A stretch of DNA of 64,000 nucleotides from Anisakis pegreffii (GCA_035041965.1 JAPYMA010001591.1:1-64000), one strand, 5' to 3'; positions 12,501 through 27,300 are shown, numbered from the stretch's first letter. Notes: generated from the sequence alone by a model not told the origin. Made by a program: numbers and translations.

Positions 12501-13518
12501 AGTAAGTATGTAAAGGAGGACACTGCATGCATGCTCAAACAAAATTCTCTTCAAGTAACTGCCAAGTGTCTGTCTGTAAAAAGAGATATGCATAGTCGTC
12601 AGTCGTCTCTATAAGAAGAACATAGATTTGCTTGATTGATAAGGCGATAAGAATCTATCTTTAGTCGAATCAATGAATTTGCCTACATGTTTCATAACGA
12701 ATATAAAAGAGTTATAAATTACAATCGGCACTAGTTTATAATGAAATATCATACGGAATATAGTTAATTCACTAAGGAATTAAACTCTCAAGTCATCATT
12801 ATGCTCTCGTTCCCGTTCCTGTGCTCTCATCAAACTCTTATTGCTTTCCACTCATTATCCATTCATTCTTCTCAATGAATCGGTTAGTTTCAGATGCAAA
12901 AAAACTGCTTACATGAAAAGTTGAAAAGCGTTTCGATCGAAAGAGCATCGTCGTCACCACTCTTACAATTAGAAACAAATTTGCAAGCTTCTCATTTCAT
13001 GCATCTCTTATGTTATCACTCTCGTTCGCTCGTCCTTTTCGATAATTTTTATTCTCGACTCGACTTGATTCAAGCAGACAGACACGAACGAGAACCCTTC
13101 TTACCCAGTAGCGTGTGTGATGCTCAGCCTATATTCTTCTTTATCCAGACGAATCGTTCTGCTGATGTCTTTCCTTTCACTTCTACTATCAAGAGAACCT
13201 CTCTTCGATATTTGGATTGATTGATGGATATATCTCTTAGACATTTTGATCACTCTATCAGTCTCTTTGTTGCTTATCAACTTACTCTATTAGCGCCATC
13301 TCATTACTCAGTCGTCTATCAGTCGAATCTCATTCTCGCATTTGCTCTCATTCATCTCTCGGCATCTATATATATCATCCACAACATCAATATCAACGTC
13401 AATAATCAATACTTTAAAGCTAGCTGCCTCAAGCCTCAAGCAATAGGAAAATCACACTTGCATAACAACCATATAATATAATAGTCAAGGTGGTGAAGAG
13501 TTACAAGTCCCAACCTTC

Positions 13519-13541
13519 TATTATTATTATTATTATTATTA
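13519..13541. repeat. ATT trinucleotide repeat
   Basis: About seven tandem ATT units followed by ATCATTGTTATT. Confidence 0.85.
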
Positions 13542-16500
13542 TCATTGTTATTCATTTCATTAGCATAATGACAACCTCTTCTTCTCATTGAATATGCGTC
13601 ATTATCGGTATTCATTTTTTCCTTTGAATATATTATTGAAACGATAGCGAAAAAATTTCTCCATCGTTCAGTGAAATTTTATCTCAAACTCCAACGACTG
13701 TGCGATGAAATTACATTATTCATTAACATTATTTCCTCAATCTTGCGTCTTTTCCTTCTCAACTAACCAACCAACTTCCGAGTGGCTTTCATCTACTATT
13801 GTTTAGGTAAGTATCGCTGTCTGATGAAAACTCGTGAAATAAGACTTGAAGATCTAGTCAGTCCGTGTGACAATGATATGATTTGTGATCGTTTGAAAAT
13901 TGAAGATTGGTCTTCTGAAGTGTTCAATTCGAAGTCATCAATAAATCGATAGAATATTCGAATGAAAATTTATTTGAAACGAATAGAAATCGTCTTAAGA
14001 GTATTGAGATGTGAGCTTTAATGACACATTCTTGCGTGTTTTTTTCTTAGAGCTTGCAAGATTGATGGCAGTTGAGAAATAGTAAACGACAAACTATAAT
14101 CATAAAAATATTGATAAATTTTTTAAATGTATGGCTGAATAGTGTTATTATTGAAGTTTTATACTGTTTCAACGCAGTTCATTTCATTTTGAAGGGCTTT
14201 ATTGCTCAAGCTTATTCATTTCTCTTTAATAGCATTATTCATCGTCGAGCACTATACTCATTTTCACATGTGTCATTAAATTCAAAACTACTCATATAAA
14301 ACCGCTCGAATGAAATGCATATATACATCTGAGTGTATCCATTCATTTATCCAGCTTAAACCTTCTCTCGAAATAGCAACCGAAATAATAATTTATCTTC
14401 TTTCATCCCTCCCAATCACGTTACCTTCGTGAACTTCAATCTTTCTACCAAACATTTTAACTACGATCATCATTCAATCTGAATCATTAAGTTAATTCAT
14501 CTTCAATCCATCGTTCTGTCTCATCGTGAATCGTCGTCGCTCCTAAAAATTGTCGACTGCTGCTTAAGAAAACATTCTAATTTCTTCTGCTGATCCTCCT
14601 AAAGCCTGTCTCTTTCCTTGATCACCACCACCATCAAATTCTTTACTATAAGAATGTAATCAAACAATGTCCACAAAAAACTAGTCCTTAAAACAATAAC
14701 TTGAAATATCTTCGTCATAATTATTGTCTGTAACATTTCCGTAATTAACTACTGGAAAATTTATAAATCGGTAATTTTCGTTCAATTACTCGGTAATCTC
14801 TTAGCGAATTGATTCAGTTCACTGTATACGGTATCAGCATTTTGATACATCATTACCATTGATGGTTTATGCCAACTGAACGATGAGCATAGTCAAGGGT
14901 TCACACTTGGGAACTACGTTTGCATTCGATGTCAATATGTCTCATTAATAATCAAATCTATTAATTTCCGTGATAAGGATGTTGAGTGCAAAGAAAGATA
15001 CTTTATTTCATTTGCTGCAGTTGAAAGTTTCCTTATTTCTGATAGCATTTCTTAATTCTGATAATAATTCTTAGTTCTACTGATATTAACGATAGCAAGA
15101 AATAAGACGATACGTAAAACTATTATATGATGATGTTAACGTGAATGAAATTTTATTTTTGCATTCAGTTGTCAGCTTTTGACCAAATTAATACTGAATT
15201 AGTTCAACTAGCATGTCCCATTTATCCCTATTTTACCTCCACCAACTGCTTGAACTTGTTCATATGCAATACTTTATGAATGAATGAGTGAATTACTCTT
15301 TTTAAAGATTATTCTTACGATTGTTATTGTTAATTAAGATTATTCATCAATATATTAATATTCAATACGTTAAGATTCACCAGTATATTAATTAATCTTA
15401 CGATTATTATTCTTACGATTATTAAGTTTATTGTCAATATTTCACGTGCACTCAAATACTATCAGATATTACTGTGCATATTTCAATATATAAGTAGTAC
15501 GCATTTATTCATAAATGTGAATATAATAATTCATAATATTGATGAATTTATGTGCGTATGCATCATCACTCACTGTATTGAGCCATTTTCATTGTATGCT
15601 GGCAGAAGTGGGATGTAATCGCTATCGCAATGTTTGCTTTGGATAATTTATCTCAGTTTGAGGATTATCATATGAGCATTACATGGTATCTATGCTTTGT
15701 GGTTATTCTTGAAAATACTTTCAGTCTCTGTTGTTTTTCGTCGTGAGTTGAAGAGAATTTTTCTTTTGCACTTTGAGACGATAAGATTTCATCTCATTGT
15801 CGTAAGCTTCGCAGTTTAATATAATTTGCATTCTTCTCATCTCGTATTATCATTATATCTGCCTATTAGTGAATTGAGTGGACGGAACTCACAGAAGAGA
15901 CAAAAATTAGTACCGTGGTATAATACTGTGCATATCCCTAGCTTAATGGATCATCGATGAAAGTGTGCATGATGATATACATATTTGCATTAATGAGATA
16001 TTGGCAAACTCCAGTGAGGCCGTCCATCTATAATAAAATTATTCCGATATAGTCTCGTTGGTCTAAAACCAAGTCTAGAAGTGAGTCTGAATTGTGTTTC
16101 GCATGAGGGCATAAATAAAATTCAGGTGCCTATTTCAGATGTTTCGTGTGCTCACCACACAAACAAACTGTCTGATCCATTGGTACGAACAATGTTCGTG
16201 GCTTCTCTCGTCTATTAAATATTTATACATCAAACGATTTATGAAGTGCATACTTAATTTTTTGAAGTTTATAATTTATTTTGCAAAAAAAGAATCCTAT
16301 GAAATTCACTTGAATCATAAAACTTCTTGATTGTCTGCATAACAAATATTTTTGTTATTGATTTATTTTCGATTCAATGAAATGCGATCGAATAAAAAAT
16401 AGTGAATAATTGTGCATTAATCAAAGAAAACTAACAAGTGCAAAGTTGCGTTCTTTCTATTTTTAGTTCCCAATTGCTAGTTTTAATTGCACTCGTTTTA

Positions 16501-16695
16501 TTTTTTCAAGGAAACTTTAATGATGCAAACGAATTTGGATTGATTCGATGATTTCTTAAAAAATATACTGCAGAAAATTTGAATTGAAACAGGACAGTGT
16601 TCTCATAGAACAACTTTATAGAGACAGTTTGAAAAGTTCTGTAATTGCTCAACTGAAAGATTACGGATTACCTACCGAAGTTTTGAGTTTGTGAT

Positions 16696-16790
16696 AGGGT
16701 TGGGCCTGGGAGGAGCTTACAGGAGAGTATAGGATAGAATCGGAGGTTGCGGAAGCCTCGGAGATGGTCGGTAACCTCCAACCCAACCCT
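16696..16790. mobile_element. 95-bp foldback element
   Basis: The left arm begins AGGGTTGGGCCTGGGAGG and the right arm ends CCTCCAACCCAACCCT, giving an imperfect inverted repeat of roughly 18 bases around a GC-richer core that itself holds a GGAGGTT/AACCTCC inverted pair. Base composition is much more GC-rich than the surroundings. It is probably a miniature element; no target duplication is obvious. Confidence 0.5.
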
Positions 16791-17575
16791 GGTTTGAGGG
16801 AAACTAACAAGCAAAAATGAGTAGAGCAGTCTAGAAATTCATCTATTCATAATCCTTTAAACCTGTATGTTTTTGTTTGCTGGATGCTTGCGATTGATTT
16901 CTATGACTCGTTTGTAATTCAATCGAACGTAAACTTTTCATCAGTTGATCATATAGAGTATTATTCGTACGTATTATATAATCTATGAATACATACGTAT
17001 CTAAATAGATCGTTGAATATAAATATATTCGTTAGATGTATATGTATTTCTGAACATTTTATAAACTATAACACCAGCATGATGCATTGCTAACATGTTA
17101 TGCAGTACTTTATTGAATGCTTGTTGCAATATCATTGAGTCTGTCTATTCACATCATCTTTCGCTGATCAGTTCATGTGAATTATTGATCTTGATGAGAT
17201 CTGTTATGGATGAGATTGGATTTGGCATTGAGAGGAGAACGAAGCGAGGGCATTAGCCAACGAATTTTGGAATGATAACGATAAAAATTATTGGAATTAG
17301 CCTTTTATCGATATACGAATTCGTTGATCGACATAATTTACGAGTTCAGTAGAACATCGAAACAAGCAATTGAAGAAAACAATTGTCATTTCTCTGGCTG
17401 ATACGCAGTCAACTGTTTTGGCATCAGACAAAACACAATTCATCGTTCAATGAGATTGATATTTTTAGTGGTTCGCGATTAACGATGATAAATGGTTGTA
17501 CTCAGATATGATGTGAATTATTTCACAAATTGCTTATCGAATCAGTTCCGTTTCATTTCATTTCAGTTCGGGCAA

Positions 17576-17595
17576 TCCATCCATCCATCCATCCA
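17576..17595. repeat. CCAT tetranucleotide repeat
   Basis: Five tandem CCAT units followed by a diverged CTCAT. Confidence 0.8.
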
Positions 17596-19825
17596 CTCAT
17601 GAATTTTATCATGTTATTTACACGTGAGCGCATGTGCACATTCAGTTGTTTGCTCGTAGCATTATGTATGCATGTGTGAATTTATTCGTTCGATGTGTTT
17701 TCGTTTGTATTTGTGTTTGATGTGTGCATGCTAAAAATAGCAATTTAATGGTTCTTTTTATAACTTTCTTAATGATTCAACGAGTTGATGCGGCAGCTGA
17801 CTCAGCAACCAACCGTTCTCGTTTGTGTTTGCTTTCGTTCGTTTGCTTGTTTGTTTTCGCTTTGTTCCACTTATTCTGGACCATTATTTGCGTTAATTCG
17901 ATACAAACTATGTTCGGCAAAAAATAGAACATGTTGATTAATATTTATTGTTGTCATTCACTCAATTCATTCAGTATTTTGTGTTTATTTACCTATTATA
18001 ACACAAAATTCATTCATCAAATATCTTCTTGCTATTGTTTTTACCTGAAAAAATGCACAATTGGTTTGCTATTTTTTAAATTCATTTTTAATCTGTCCCT
18101 AACTATAAGTTCAATTGATCATTCAACGAATAACCTGATGCATCATTGAGGTGGTGGATTTCACTGAAATATTCACTGATTTCTTCACTTTGCAATTTTT
18201 CTTTGTGTTGCCTTCTTTGCGTTCATAGGAATGATGTTGGTGACGATAAATCTCGTAAAATACTAAGCCTGCCTGATGGTGATGAACGACAACACAATAA
18301 AAATCAGATTGCGTGTTTGAAATCAGTGCTCTATTATTTGTGAGAAAATTATACGATTTAGCCGTGGATAAAAATCGTGTTACATAGTCTAATAGTAATG
18401 CGATGTTGGTAATAATGTTAGAAAGTTATGGTGTCAATAGCAGTGGTAAAGCACTAATAACAAGAATGGCAATAACACTAGCGATACTGATAACTGCGCT
18501 ATTTATATAGTAATTACTAGTTATTTATAGCTTGAACGTAATGAAAAACTGAGAAATGTGCTGCATTATATGTGACATACTTCTTCATCGAGCATATCTA
18601 TATCATTAATAAATAACTGTTAACACATATATATTATATATCAATATATGTATAACATGAATATCATTACCGATTCATATCATATTCCGTTGAGAAACAA
18701 CCGTACTAACACAGTAATTACCATGTTATAATGCACTCCAGAGAAGTTGCTCTAATGTCTGTGGACAACTGATGATATTGAAAGCTAATTGAGTTTTAGT
18801 AGATTTGATATAGAAGTTAGCGATAAGAATGAATTAGGTTGGTACATTCGTGTCGATGTGTGCTCTCATCAAGTATTAATATCAAGACCCTTATAAAGTT
18901 ATATATTTCTTTCTGCACCAACTATTAGATTTTGACATTCGCTGAAAATATAATTTTCTGAAGATTACATTTTGTCGTCTCTTCGACATCTAAATCATAA
19001 TCTTAGCTTTTACTGCTGGATATTATTCCAGAGTTGTTTGATAAGTAGCAAATACTATCAATGCCATTAAGTGCACACATTCATTGATGATGTCGACCGA
19101 ATATTGGTGTCTGTCTGATTAGTGTTTCGAATTGAATTGAAAATTTTTCAGTTCATGAGAAAAAAGCATCTTTTGCAGTGGTTACTCTCAACAGCGCAAA
19201 GCAAATTTTTAAAATTGATTATCATTTTCGAATTCTGTTATTAGCATTGTTCAATATTCATTTACCACTGTTGAATATTTTATCGAATCATTATTCAGAT
19301 TCTATTCATTTACGAATACGAATCGAATGAAATTCATTTTATCGTTGACATTGTCGTCAACTTCCAAATTTGTTCGATTTTTCACATTTGCTCCACTGCA
19401 TCGAAATAGCAAAAGAATGATAGAGGATATTCATTTTAACCTATTATTAACAGTTGGATTTTCAAGACATACATTTTTCAAGATTACATCGAATCAGTTG
19501 AGAGCATTTTCAAATATTGCTACAATTTTTGATCGAAACGTCTTTTAACTTTGAATTGATATGCCTTCCTCGAATCCAGAGACCAATATGAGAATTTGTC
19601 TCATATTATCGTTGTTCTTGTTGAATAGTTTTTGTCATTTTGTTCAACACGCAAACATTAAAAAATATTTACACACCATACTATATCTTCATGTTGTATT
19701 TTTCTAAGTAGGTTATTCTTATGCTTCCGTTCACATAGTTTCATTCCTTCTTTGAATAGAATCACCTTTTGAAAAAGGTGAGCAACTCACATTTCCATTG
19801 GTTCTCAATCAGCAAAATACCGTAC

Positions 19826-19826
<1 letters not shown>

Positions 19827-19910
<84 letters not shown>
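19827..19910. repeat. TA dinucleotide microsatellite, 42 units
   Basis: An uninterrupted alternating TA run of 84 bases preceded by GTACG. It is self-complementary and can extrude a cruciform; its length is likely polymorphic and may be imprecise in an assembly. Confidence 0.95.
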
Positions 19911-19915
<5 letters not shown>

Positions 19916-20221
19916 TCATCTCTATGCCTCTGTAATCAGCCTATTTCATATCTAAATCGGCCACTTTTCGGCGCATGATCGTTAATGTTTTTCGCGAGAA
20001 AGAGCGAAAACGATCAGTTAAAAGCGTTAATAGTTATCAATAAATCAGTTGCTTCGAATTCTCTTAAATGTTCACAGCAAAAAGCATTAATTGATAATCA
20101 TCTATTAATGTCAGATGTTTTACATTAATTCTCTCCAAACAATAAATACTCTTCAAATGATCTGTTTTGATATTGCATTTGCAACTGAATATGAGATAAA
20201 ATACACTACGTGCTGTTCTCC

Positions 20222-20270
20222 AATAATAATAATAATAATAATAATAATAATTATTATTATTATTATTATT
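20222..20270. repeat. AAT/ATT palindromic trinucleotide repeat
   Basis: A run of AAT units changes in the middle to a run of ATT units, making a near-perfect 49-base inverted repeat able to form a hairpin. Confidence 0.9.
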
Positions 20271-20826
20271 CATTGATACAGAAATACAGAAAGTAACTGT
20301 GGTACGTACAATTAAACAGTTGCATTGTTTTGTAAATGATTTGAATCGTTGTCACAATAAAAAAACAGAATAGCAGAAAACATCGATAGAAGTTTATTGC
20401 ATGAAATAAATTAATATTCATGAATACATTAAATATTAACAGTAATGATAATCATAAGAATAATTCTGGGAATTGTAATAAAAGGAATAATAGTAATAAA
20501 TAATAATAATGATAAGGAAAAAACGAAAAAATGGGCAAACAGCATTGATAGATGTGCGTCCAATTATAACCGATTCCAAATGAAGATTGTTCCTTAGATA
20601 AGGTGTCAAACATGGGAACTTTTATGTTTCACAGAGCATTCGAACACATTGAATTTACAGTATAAGTTTTGTTGTTATAAGCGATATTAGTTGACGTAAA
20701 TGCAAGCAGTTTTATTCATTTTTTGAATCTGTGAGCAATCATTTTTTAAGGGAACTAAGAGTAACTAAGTACTCTAAATGTACCTTTCATTAATAAATAT
20801 TTTTAGAAGCATTTAATGTCACTTAT

Positions 20827-21073
20827 TGATGGCATCCGAGCGAAATTTCATGTTGGTCGCAATTTGACCGACATGAAATTCCATCATTCTAACAGTCAGA
20901 ACTCCGACTGACTGTCAAAATTATTCGGTCGGAATCCGACCGAATTCAACTTTCAACATTCCGACAGTCTGAATTCCGACCGACCATCCACACTGTTCAA
21001 TCGGAATCCAAATGTCACAATTCCGACTGGAATTGTCGAATTTTTCCGACGGACAGTCGGTCGGATGCCATCA
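20827..21073. mobile_element. 247-bp inverted-repeat element with internal GTCGGA motifs
   Basis: TGATGGCATCCGA (20827-20839) is exactly complementary to TCGGATGCCATCA (21061-21073). The interior repeats words of the type TTCCGAC, GACTGTC and TCGGAATCCGACCGA in both orientations and has no coding frame. It lies about 300 bases upstream of the adenylyl cyclase start codon. A miniature transposon is the likeliest reading. Confidence 0.7.
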
Positions 21074-21373
21074 CCGGTATCGACCGCATTTCTTTTTAAT
21101 GCAGCCATCAAATCACATCAATTATAGTTTCACAAATTGACGTTATCGTTCGTTTTGGAATTTTGTGCGCTTTGCATTAATGTGAACTGATATAATTTGG
21201 ATATTTGCAGGGTGCATAATAATAACAATACTGAGGATGTTTGGAGTGAGATGAAATCCGCCATAAAGCAAACAAAGTAAACGAATGCAAGTGATTTATA
21301 TGTGTATGTGTACGTGCGTGCGATTGTTTGCAACAATCAAATTCTGATTTCAAAAATTGTTTGATCACGAAAG

Positions 21374-24300
21374 ATGCGTAATGAGGAGATAATCAATGCG
21401 GAAGAAGCGATCGGAATGTTGGATAACGACAACGATATCGGTAGAACACCGCTTGCCGCGAATGGATCTTCTGGACATCATCCTATCACAGATGTGGTCA
21501 GTTCTGAATCATTGATAAAGCCATTAGGATGCACAATATTTTTGTCATTGATTTGTTTGTTTGTCAGCCGTTCAAGCAGATTATCACTGATTTGATCCTT
21601 TACAAAAATAGATCAGTGAAACTGAAATCAGTGAATCAATTCTATGGATTTAAGTTTCATTGAATATACTCACAGTTAACTTTGTCGAAAATACGGGTAA
21701 GAGATTAGACATTCGATAATGAGAACTGTGATAGTAGCATGATGGTTTTATCAGTCTACAACGTGAATGGGTCGTTGTTTTATCTGGGGCTTATGGAACT
21801 TTGATAATAACAAATAGGTGAATATTTAAGAAAAAAGGATTTGTATTCTTCATTACATTCCATCGTATTCATTACAATGCTCGCTTCTCGTGATTCACTA
21901 CACTACCAAATGATTGATGCATAGCGATTCACAACCTTGCTATTTACCATGTTGAGAGAGAAAAGGAACGTGAATTGGAAACTATAAGAAATTAAATGCA
22001 ACCAATGGCGAATGAATGAGAAAATTGTTTAGCAGCACTGGAGAAGAATGAAAAGTTTTCCAGAGAATCTCAAGGAATGAGAATATTGAGAGGCACTGCT
22101 CGGGGAAAAAAAGAGAAAATCTAATCTAGGAGTTGCAGTTCAATTCTTCGAAATGATATCTCATTGAAACGTCACTAATAACTCACTTTAGTAGCATCAT
22201 GTTCTCAAGATTTCATTACGGTGAAAGGAAAAGTTTTAAATAGATTGAATAAGAAGTTTATGCGATATTCAGCTGATTTTATTGAAGCTGTAATGATTTA
22301 AGGCGCATAATCGATCCGTGAGTCCACGTCGGATCCCACTATTCGAAAGAGCCTCGTCGCGATGGTGGAATCCACAATTCGCATCAAGTGCTCTTGAATC
22401 ACAGTATTGGAAATGTAGCTTTCCTCAATTGAGGGACCGATTTCGGTTAGAGTTTACGGCGATCTTTTTGCCTTCCTTCCCTCAACACGATGATGCAACT
22501 ATAATCAACAACTCTAATGATTACGATCATTTAGATTGCAGAGATCTGCGTTTGATTCCTTTGATCTGCATTGTAATGATATGCATAAAAAGCATTCAAA
22601 ATGACTTCATGAAAACCGGCTTTCATCATCAGTAAAGAGGCTTTTAAGAACTAATTATTGGTGCGGATAATTTGTTAGAATTTAAAATGAAACCAAATTC
22701 GATGTGTTCCGAAGATATATCCGCCTAGTGTATCATTCATTGTCGCATATCAATTACTGAGATGTTTGTACTTTTAGGTCAGGACTTATTTATATATGTT
22801 TAACATGTATTTTATGGGTAATATACTTGCAAATATTTCATCATGCCGATCTCGTTCATTGGGTATGTCATTCGTCTTTGCATTCATAATTGCCTTTTGA
22901 GGGATCACATGCGCTATAACTCATTTCTTGTGCACTCAAGATTTTAAGAACATTTCATAATAATCATCCACTGAAATAGGATAATTCACAAACGTTTTGT
23001 GCAAGTTGCATTCAAACTCTGGTTTAGAAGATGAATCAGTACGCTATGATAACAATTTGATATTAAACTTATGTACGATTAGGGATAACAATGAAATGTG
23101 TAGTGTATGTGTGAACAAGATATTGATATTTGACGCATTTCAGTCAACGGCATTTGGTTTAATCACGTTATCAATAGGAATGCTTTTATTCACATTATTC
23201 TCAATTCATTATCAACGATTTTATATGCCAACCTCGTTTTTGTGTGTTTTTGTTATTTGTACTGTTACTTTGCTGATATTTTCCGATTCATCTGGCTCGT
23301 TTATGAGTCCTATCGGTGAACTTGCTACTAGTTTCCAGGTTATTCATCACTATTTATAGCTTTCGAACTTATTTTTACTTTTGTGATTGTTCATGAATCA
23401 ATGAATAACAGCTTAATCCTATGGATGGGATTAAAAAGACCGAAAAAATCACCATGAGATAATTCTGAAATTCATGGCGTTAATCGCTGTGAAATTCAAT
23501 AATATCCAGACAGTAAATGAATTGCACTTTAAGGTAGTATTATTGATCTATACAGTGATACCATTACCGCTATATCTATGCATATTGATTGGGGTTATAT
23601 ATTCGGCGTTATTCGAATTGTTATCAACGAGTAATGTTGAGGATATTGATATACCTGGTTTAAAAGTTATCTTACATCTGGGTATACACCTTTTGGGTGT
23701 TCATTTATTCATATTAACACAAGGTGAGTGTCATGCTCTCGTTTACTCATTCAGAACTCGCAAACGAAATACCAAAATAAGCGATACCAACTATCTTACA
23801 ACAACAGTCGCACTATATTTGTTACGAGTTTATACCTCATTGACAGCCAATCATCATATATAGCTATGATATGATAGAGCTGTGATAATATACATACTGA
23901 TATCATCACAGCTTTATCGCGTTTTTCGTTCTTTTTATCCTCAACAAACGAATTAGGCATATGAATTCAATGAATTATTCAGCGATAACTTTTCCAACTT
24001 CCAAAATCCTCTAACTACGTACATCGCAATTCCCTTACCTATCTAAAATCTGTTGCATTCATGACTACCTTCACGATCTTGTTCATATCTTGTCCATCCT
24101 GATAACTGATTGCTGCACTTCATAAATCTTTTAAATACATTGGAATGGTTTGCTACCGATGGACTTTCCATGTCATATAATACTTTGAAAAAATGTAGGA
24201 ATAATGCATTTTCGTGAAGCCTTTAGTATCCTTCATCCATTCGCTCAACACTAAATCTCAACCGGTTTTCATCATTCAGCTAACTGTGCGCCGAATGAAA

Positions 24301-27300
24301 GCAAATCAAAACACACATTTCTGTATTTCTGTAACTGTATAGATTTGCTGTTTTTGATTTTTACACACACATCATTATGCATTGGCCGTAATAATTCAAC
24401 AGCGAAACTTTTTTACGACTCTAGTACCAATTATTTATTCATTCACTCCATTCGATTGTACACACGTTTACAATTCAATCAGACTCAACACAAATAGAAC
24501 ATACAAGTTTTAACGATAGTAGAGTTGTAATCCTATCGATAAATACAATTGTTAATAACGGTTTTTGGTACATCTCTGAAATTTGATTTCTTTTAGTCAG
24601 ACAACGAAAAACTTTCCTAAAAGTTGGTCAATCGTTGCTTGCCAGGAAAGATTTGGAAATGGAAACACAATTCAAAGATCACATGATACAATCCGTAATG
24701 CCCAAAAAGGTTACTTTTTGCTGAATTTTTATTTGACAATCAAAAATCCGTTCTGGATGAGCCAGCAAGAATGTGATAGTTTAAATTGTTCCATCTGCAT
24801 TAATCGCCTTTCTTACATCTTTTCAACAAATTTTGAGTATGATTACTGCAGTGAGATATGTGTATGTGAACGATTGAAATTCATCATATGATAACTTTTT
24901 CTACTCAGATGATAAATTCTCAAATAAACGATGTGACCAAGTAGTGATGTTCAGGTGGCAGATGAACTGCTGAAGGAAACAGTCGAGTTGCGACGTCCAT
25001 CAGGATCGCAAGATTCCCACTATCGTACATCGATGAATAAGGAGGCGCGTTTATCATCAGCTCCTTCGGTGCCAAACGTTCGCAAATTTCGTCCGTTCAC
25101 AATGAATCTGATGGATAATGTGTCGATTTTATTCGCTGATATTGCAGGTTGACAATGAATCAATTAAGTCACTCTTCAACTGAATTATTCTCAATATCTA
25201 TATGAATAACGATTTCGTTTTGCCAATAAGTATCATCGCTAATTGATTTGAAGGATTCACGAAAATGTCTTCGAATAAATCCGCAGACGAGCTGGTTAAT
25301 CTCCTCAACGATCTATTTGGCCGTTTTGATTATCTTTGCGGAAAATGTAATCTTGAAAAAATCAGTACGCTCGGTATGGTTTTACAATGATCGTTTTGCC
25401 CAGAAATCGTGCTTATATTTTCAATTTTATTCTATTATTGTTTGAATTGCTCTCTTCATTGAAGTGAGCGATTCTTTTGCACTAAAATTTGATAAACTCA
25501 CTTGAAATTCAACTTACTTCATAAACTTATTTGATGAAAACGAATATTGCTGAAAGAGAGTGAAAAGCATTCTTGTGAATGATAAAATGTTAAGGCGATT
25601 GTTATTATTGTGTTGCTGGATGCCCAGAACCAAGGCAAGATCATGCGAAATGTTGTGTTGAAATGGGACTGGCAATGATTATTGCTATACGTCAGTTTGA
25701 TCTTGATCGCGGTCAGGAAGTGAACATGCGGGTTGGAATCCACACTGGCAAGGTTCATTGATGGTTCTTATCCCATTCTTTCAAGCATTCATTGAATTAA
25801 TTGGAATCTATCGAATGAAATAGCGATGATAATAATAATGATGATATTAGCATTTGTAATAATGATTATTATTATCATGATTATTAGAGTGGCTGTCAAA
25901 GTATCGAATCAATGATCGGTCGTTATTTAGGTGATGTGTGGCATGGTTGGAACGAAAAGATTCAAATTCGACGTATTTTCAAATGATGTAACATTTGCAA
26001 ATGAAATGGAATCAACTGGTATTGCCGGCCGTGTACATATCTCAGAGGCAACCGCAAAATTTCTCGACAACGAATACATTCTCGAAGAAGGCAATCCACA
26101 TAAAGGTTCGAGAGTGTTTTTCGTTTATTAGATAGTTATTCTGGTCAGATTAGGTATTCGCTTACACAGAGTATATACTCGATTATTCTCTTATTCGTTT
26201 GTTAATTAAGTCGTTCTTTTATCATTTATTGGATTTCATACTTACTAGTTTTTTGTTGGATCGATGGTTACTTAGTTTTCATTGGAATCGAATTTCATCG
26301 TCTTTTGTTATCGAGAAAAGCTGAAGAAGTTGATCCTTAGCAGAATCACTAAACAACTGTAGGAATGCGATTGGTTATAGTTCAGTTAACTTTAATATAC
26401 TTCAAATGCATATTAAATGTATAAGCATGAGACCTTTACAAGTGCAGTGTCTTGATATGTTAGTAGCTGTCAATCTCTACGTGCACAATCTCATGTAGTG
26501 CACTCAATGAACCTCATCTGTAAATGAATGAACTGAACATCGCATTTCTCGAATGATACTTCATTAATGAAATTCGCTTTGTTACTCTTTAATCATTCGC
26601 TCAACAACGACACACAAAAACTATCAACTTATACCCATCACATCACATCGCGAAGTATTACTTCGCTAATGTTAATCGCATCTTCGATTACATTATTCTA
26701 TTAATTATTTTCTGTCTGATAGTAAATGAATTTCCCATTCTAAATGTTCTCAATTCATCAAGAGGGACCAACTGATCGAATATTCAGTTGTCATTTCAAA
26801 AATAGATTTATCGTTACTTGAATTTTCCTTGTCGAATCACATTGTTTAATGGTCATTTTCTATAATAAGACGATTATTTTTTTCAACTATTACAGTGAAT
26901 GTCTAGATAAGGTGACTTCATTCTAGCGACTCTATTTAACGTTTTAAAAAACGGCAGTCAATTCAGGGACTATTCAATAAGATTGAACTTTCAGGCTTGA
27001 AAACATATTTCATTGCTGGACGTGTGCAAGAAGTGGACGGGACTGCATCTTGCTCAGATTCGGCACGCGAAGGCACTGCTGATACGCCGATTAGTAGATC
27101 ACAAATGAGTTTTAGAAAGGTAACGTCATTCAGAAAGGTACTTGTTTGAATCTGTCACTTGTGTCGGTAATTGAAATGCACTTGTTATTGATGTTTCGTG
27201 ATTTCTTGATAGATCATTACAATAAAGTTATTGTGGTACTTCTTATCGCTTGTAGCTCATTCGGAACTCCTCAGAATGATAAAATTGCAGAAACTGACGA

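Larger units (their letters stand above)
9740..21373. other. Gene-poor AT-rich stretch
   Basis: I see no convincing coding exon chain across this stretch. Open frames here are short, hydrophobic or Ser/Ile-rich as expected of AT-rich noncoding DNA. It contains simple repeats (ATT near 13520, CCAT near 17576, TA at 19827, an AAT/ATT palindrome at 20222), three copies of a CTTACGATTRTTATT-like word between 15312 and 15425, and two inverted-repeat elements (16696 and 20827). Regulatory DNA or 5' noncoding exons of the adenylyl cyclase gene could lie here. Confidence 0.5.

Noticed and set aside
12894..13481. Two consecutive plus-strand frames
   Set aside because: Ser/His/Ile-rich products of CTCATT-rich DNA, with no leader acceptor or donors.
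13703..13811. ATG frame ending at a perfect GTAAGT
   Set aside because: The frame hits TAG exactly at the donor, so it cannot be a coding exon; a noncoding 5' exon remains possible.
17748..17927. Hydrophobic 59-aa frame with a signal-like start
   Set aside because: Composition is that of T-rich DNA, with no acceptor or polyadenylation context.
19769..20273. Tyr/Ile and Asn/Tyr repeat frames
   Set aside because: Direct translations of the TA and AAT/ATT microsatellites.
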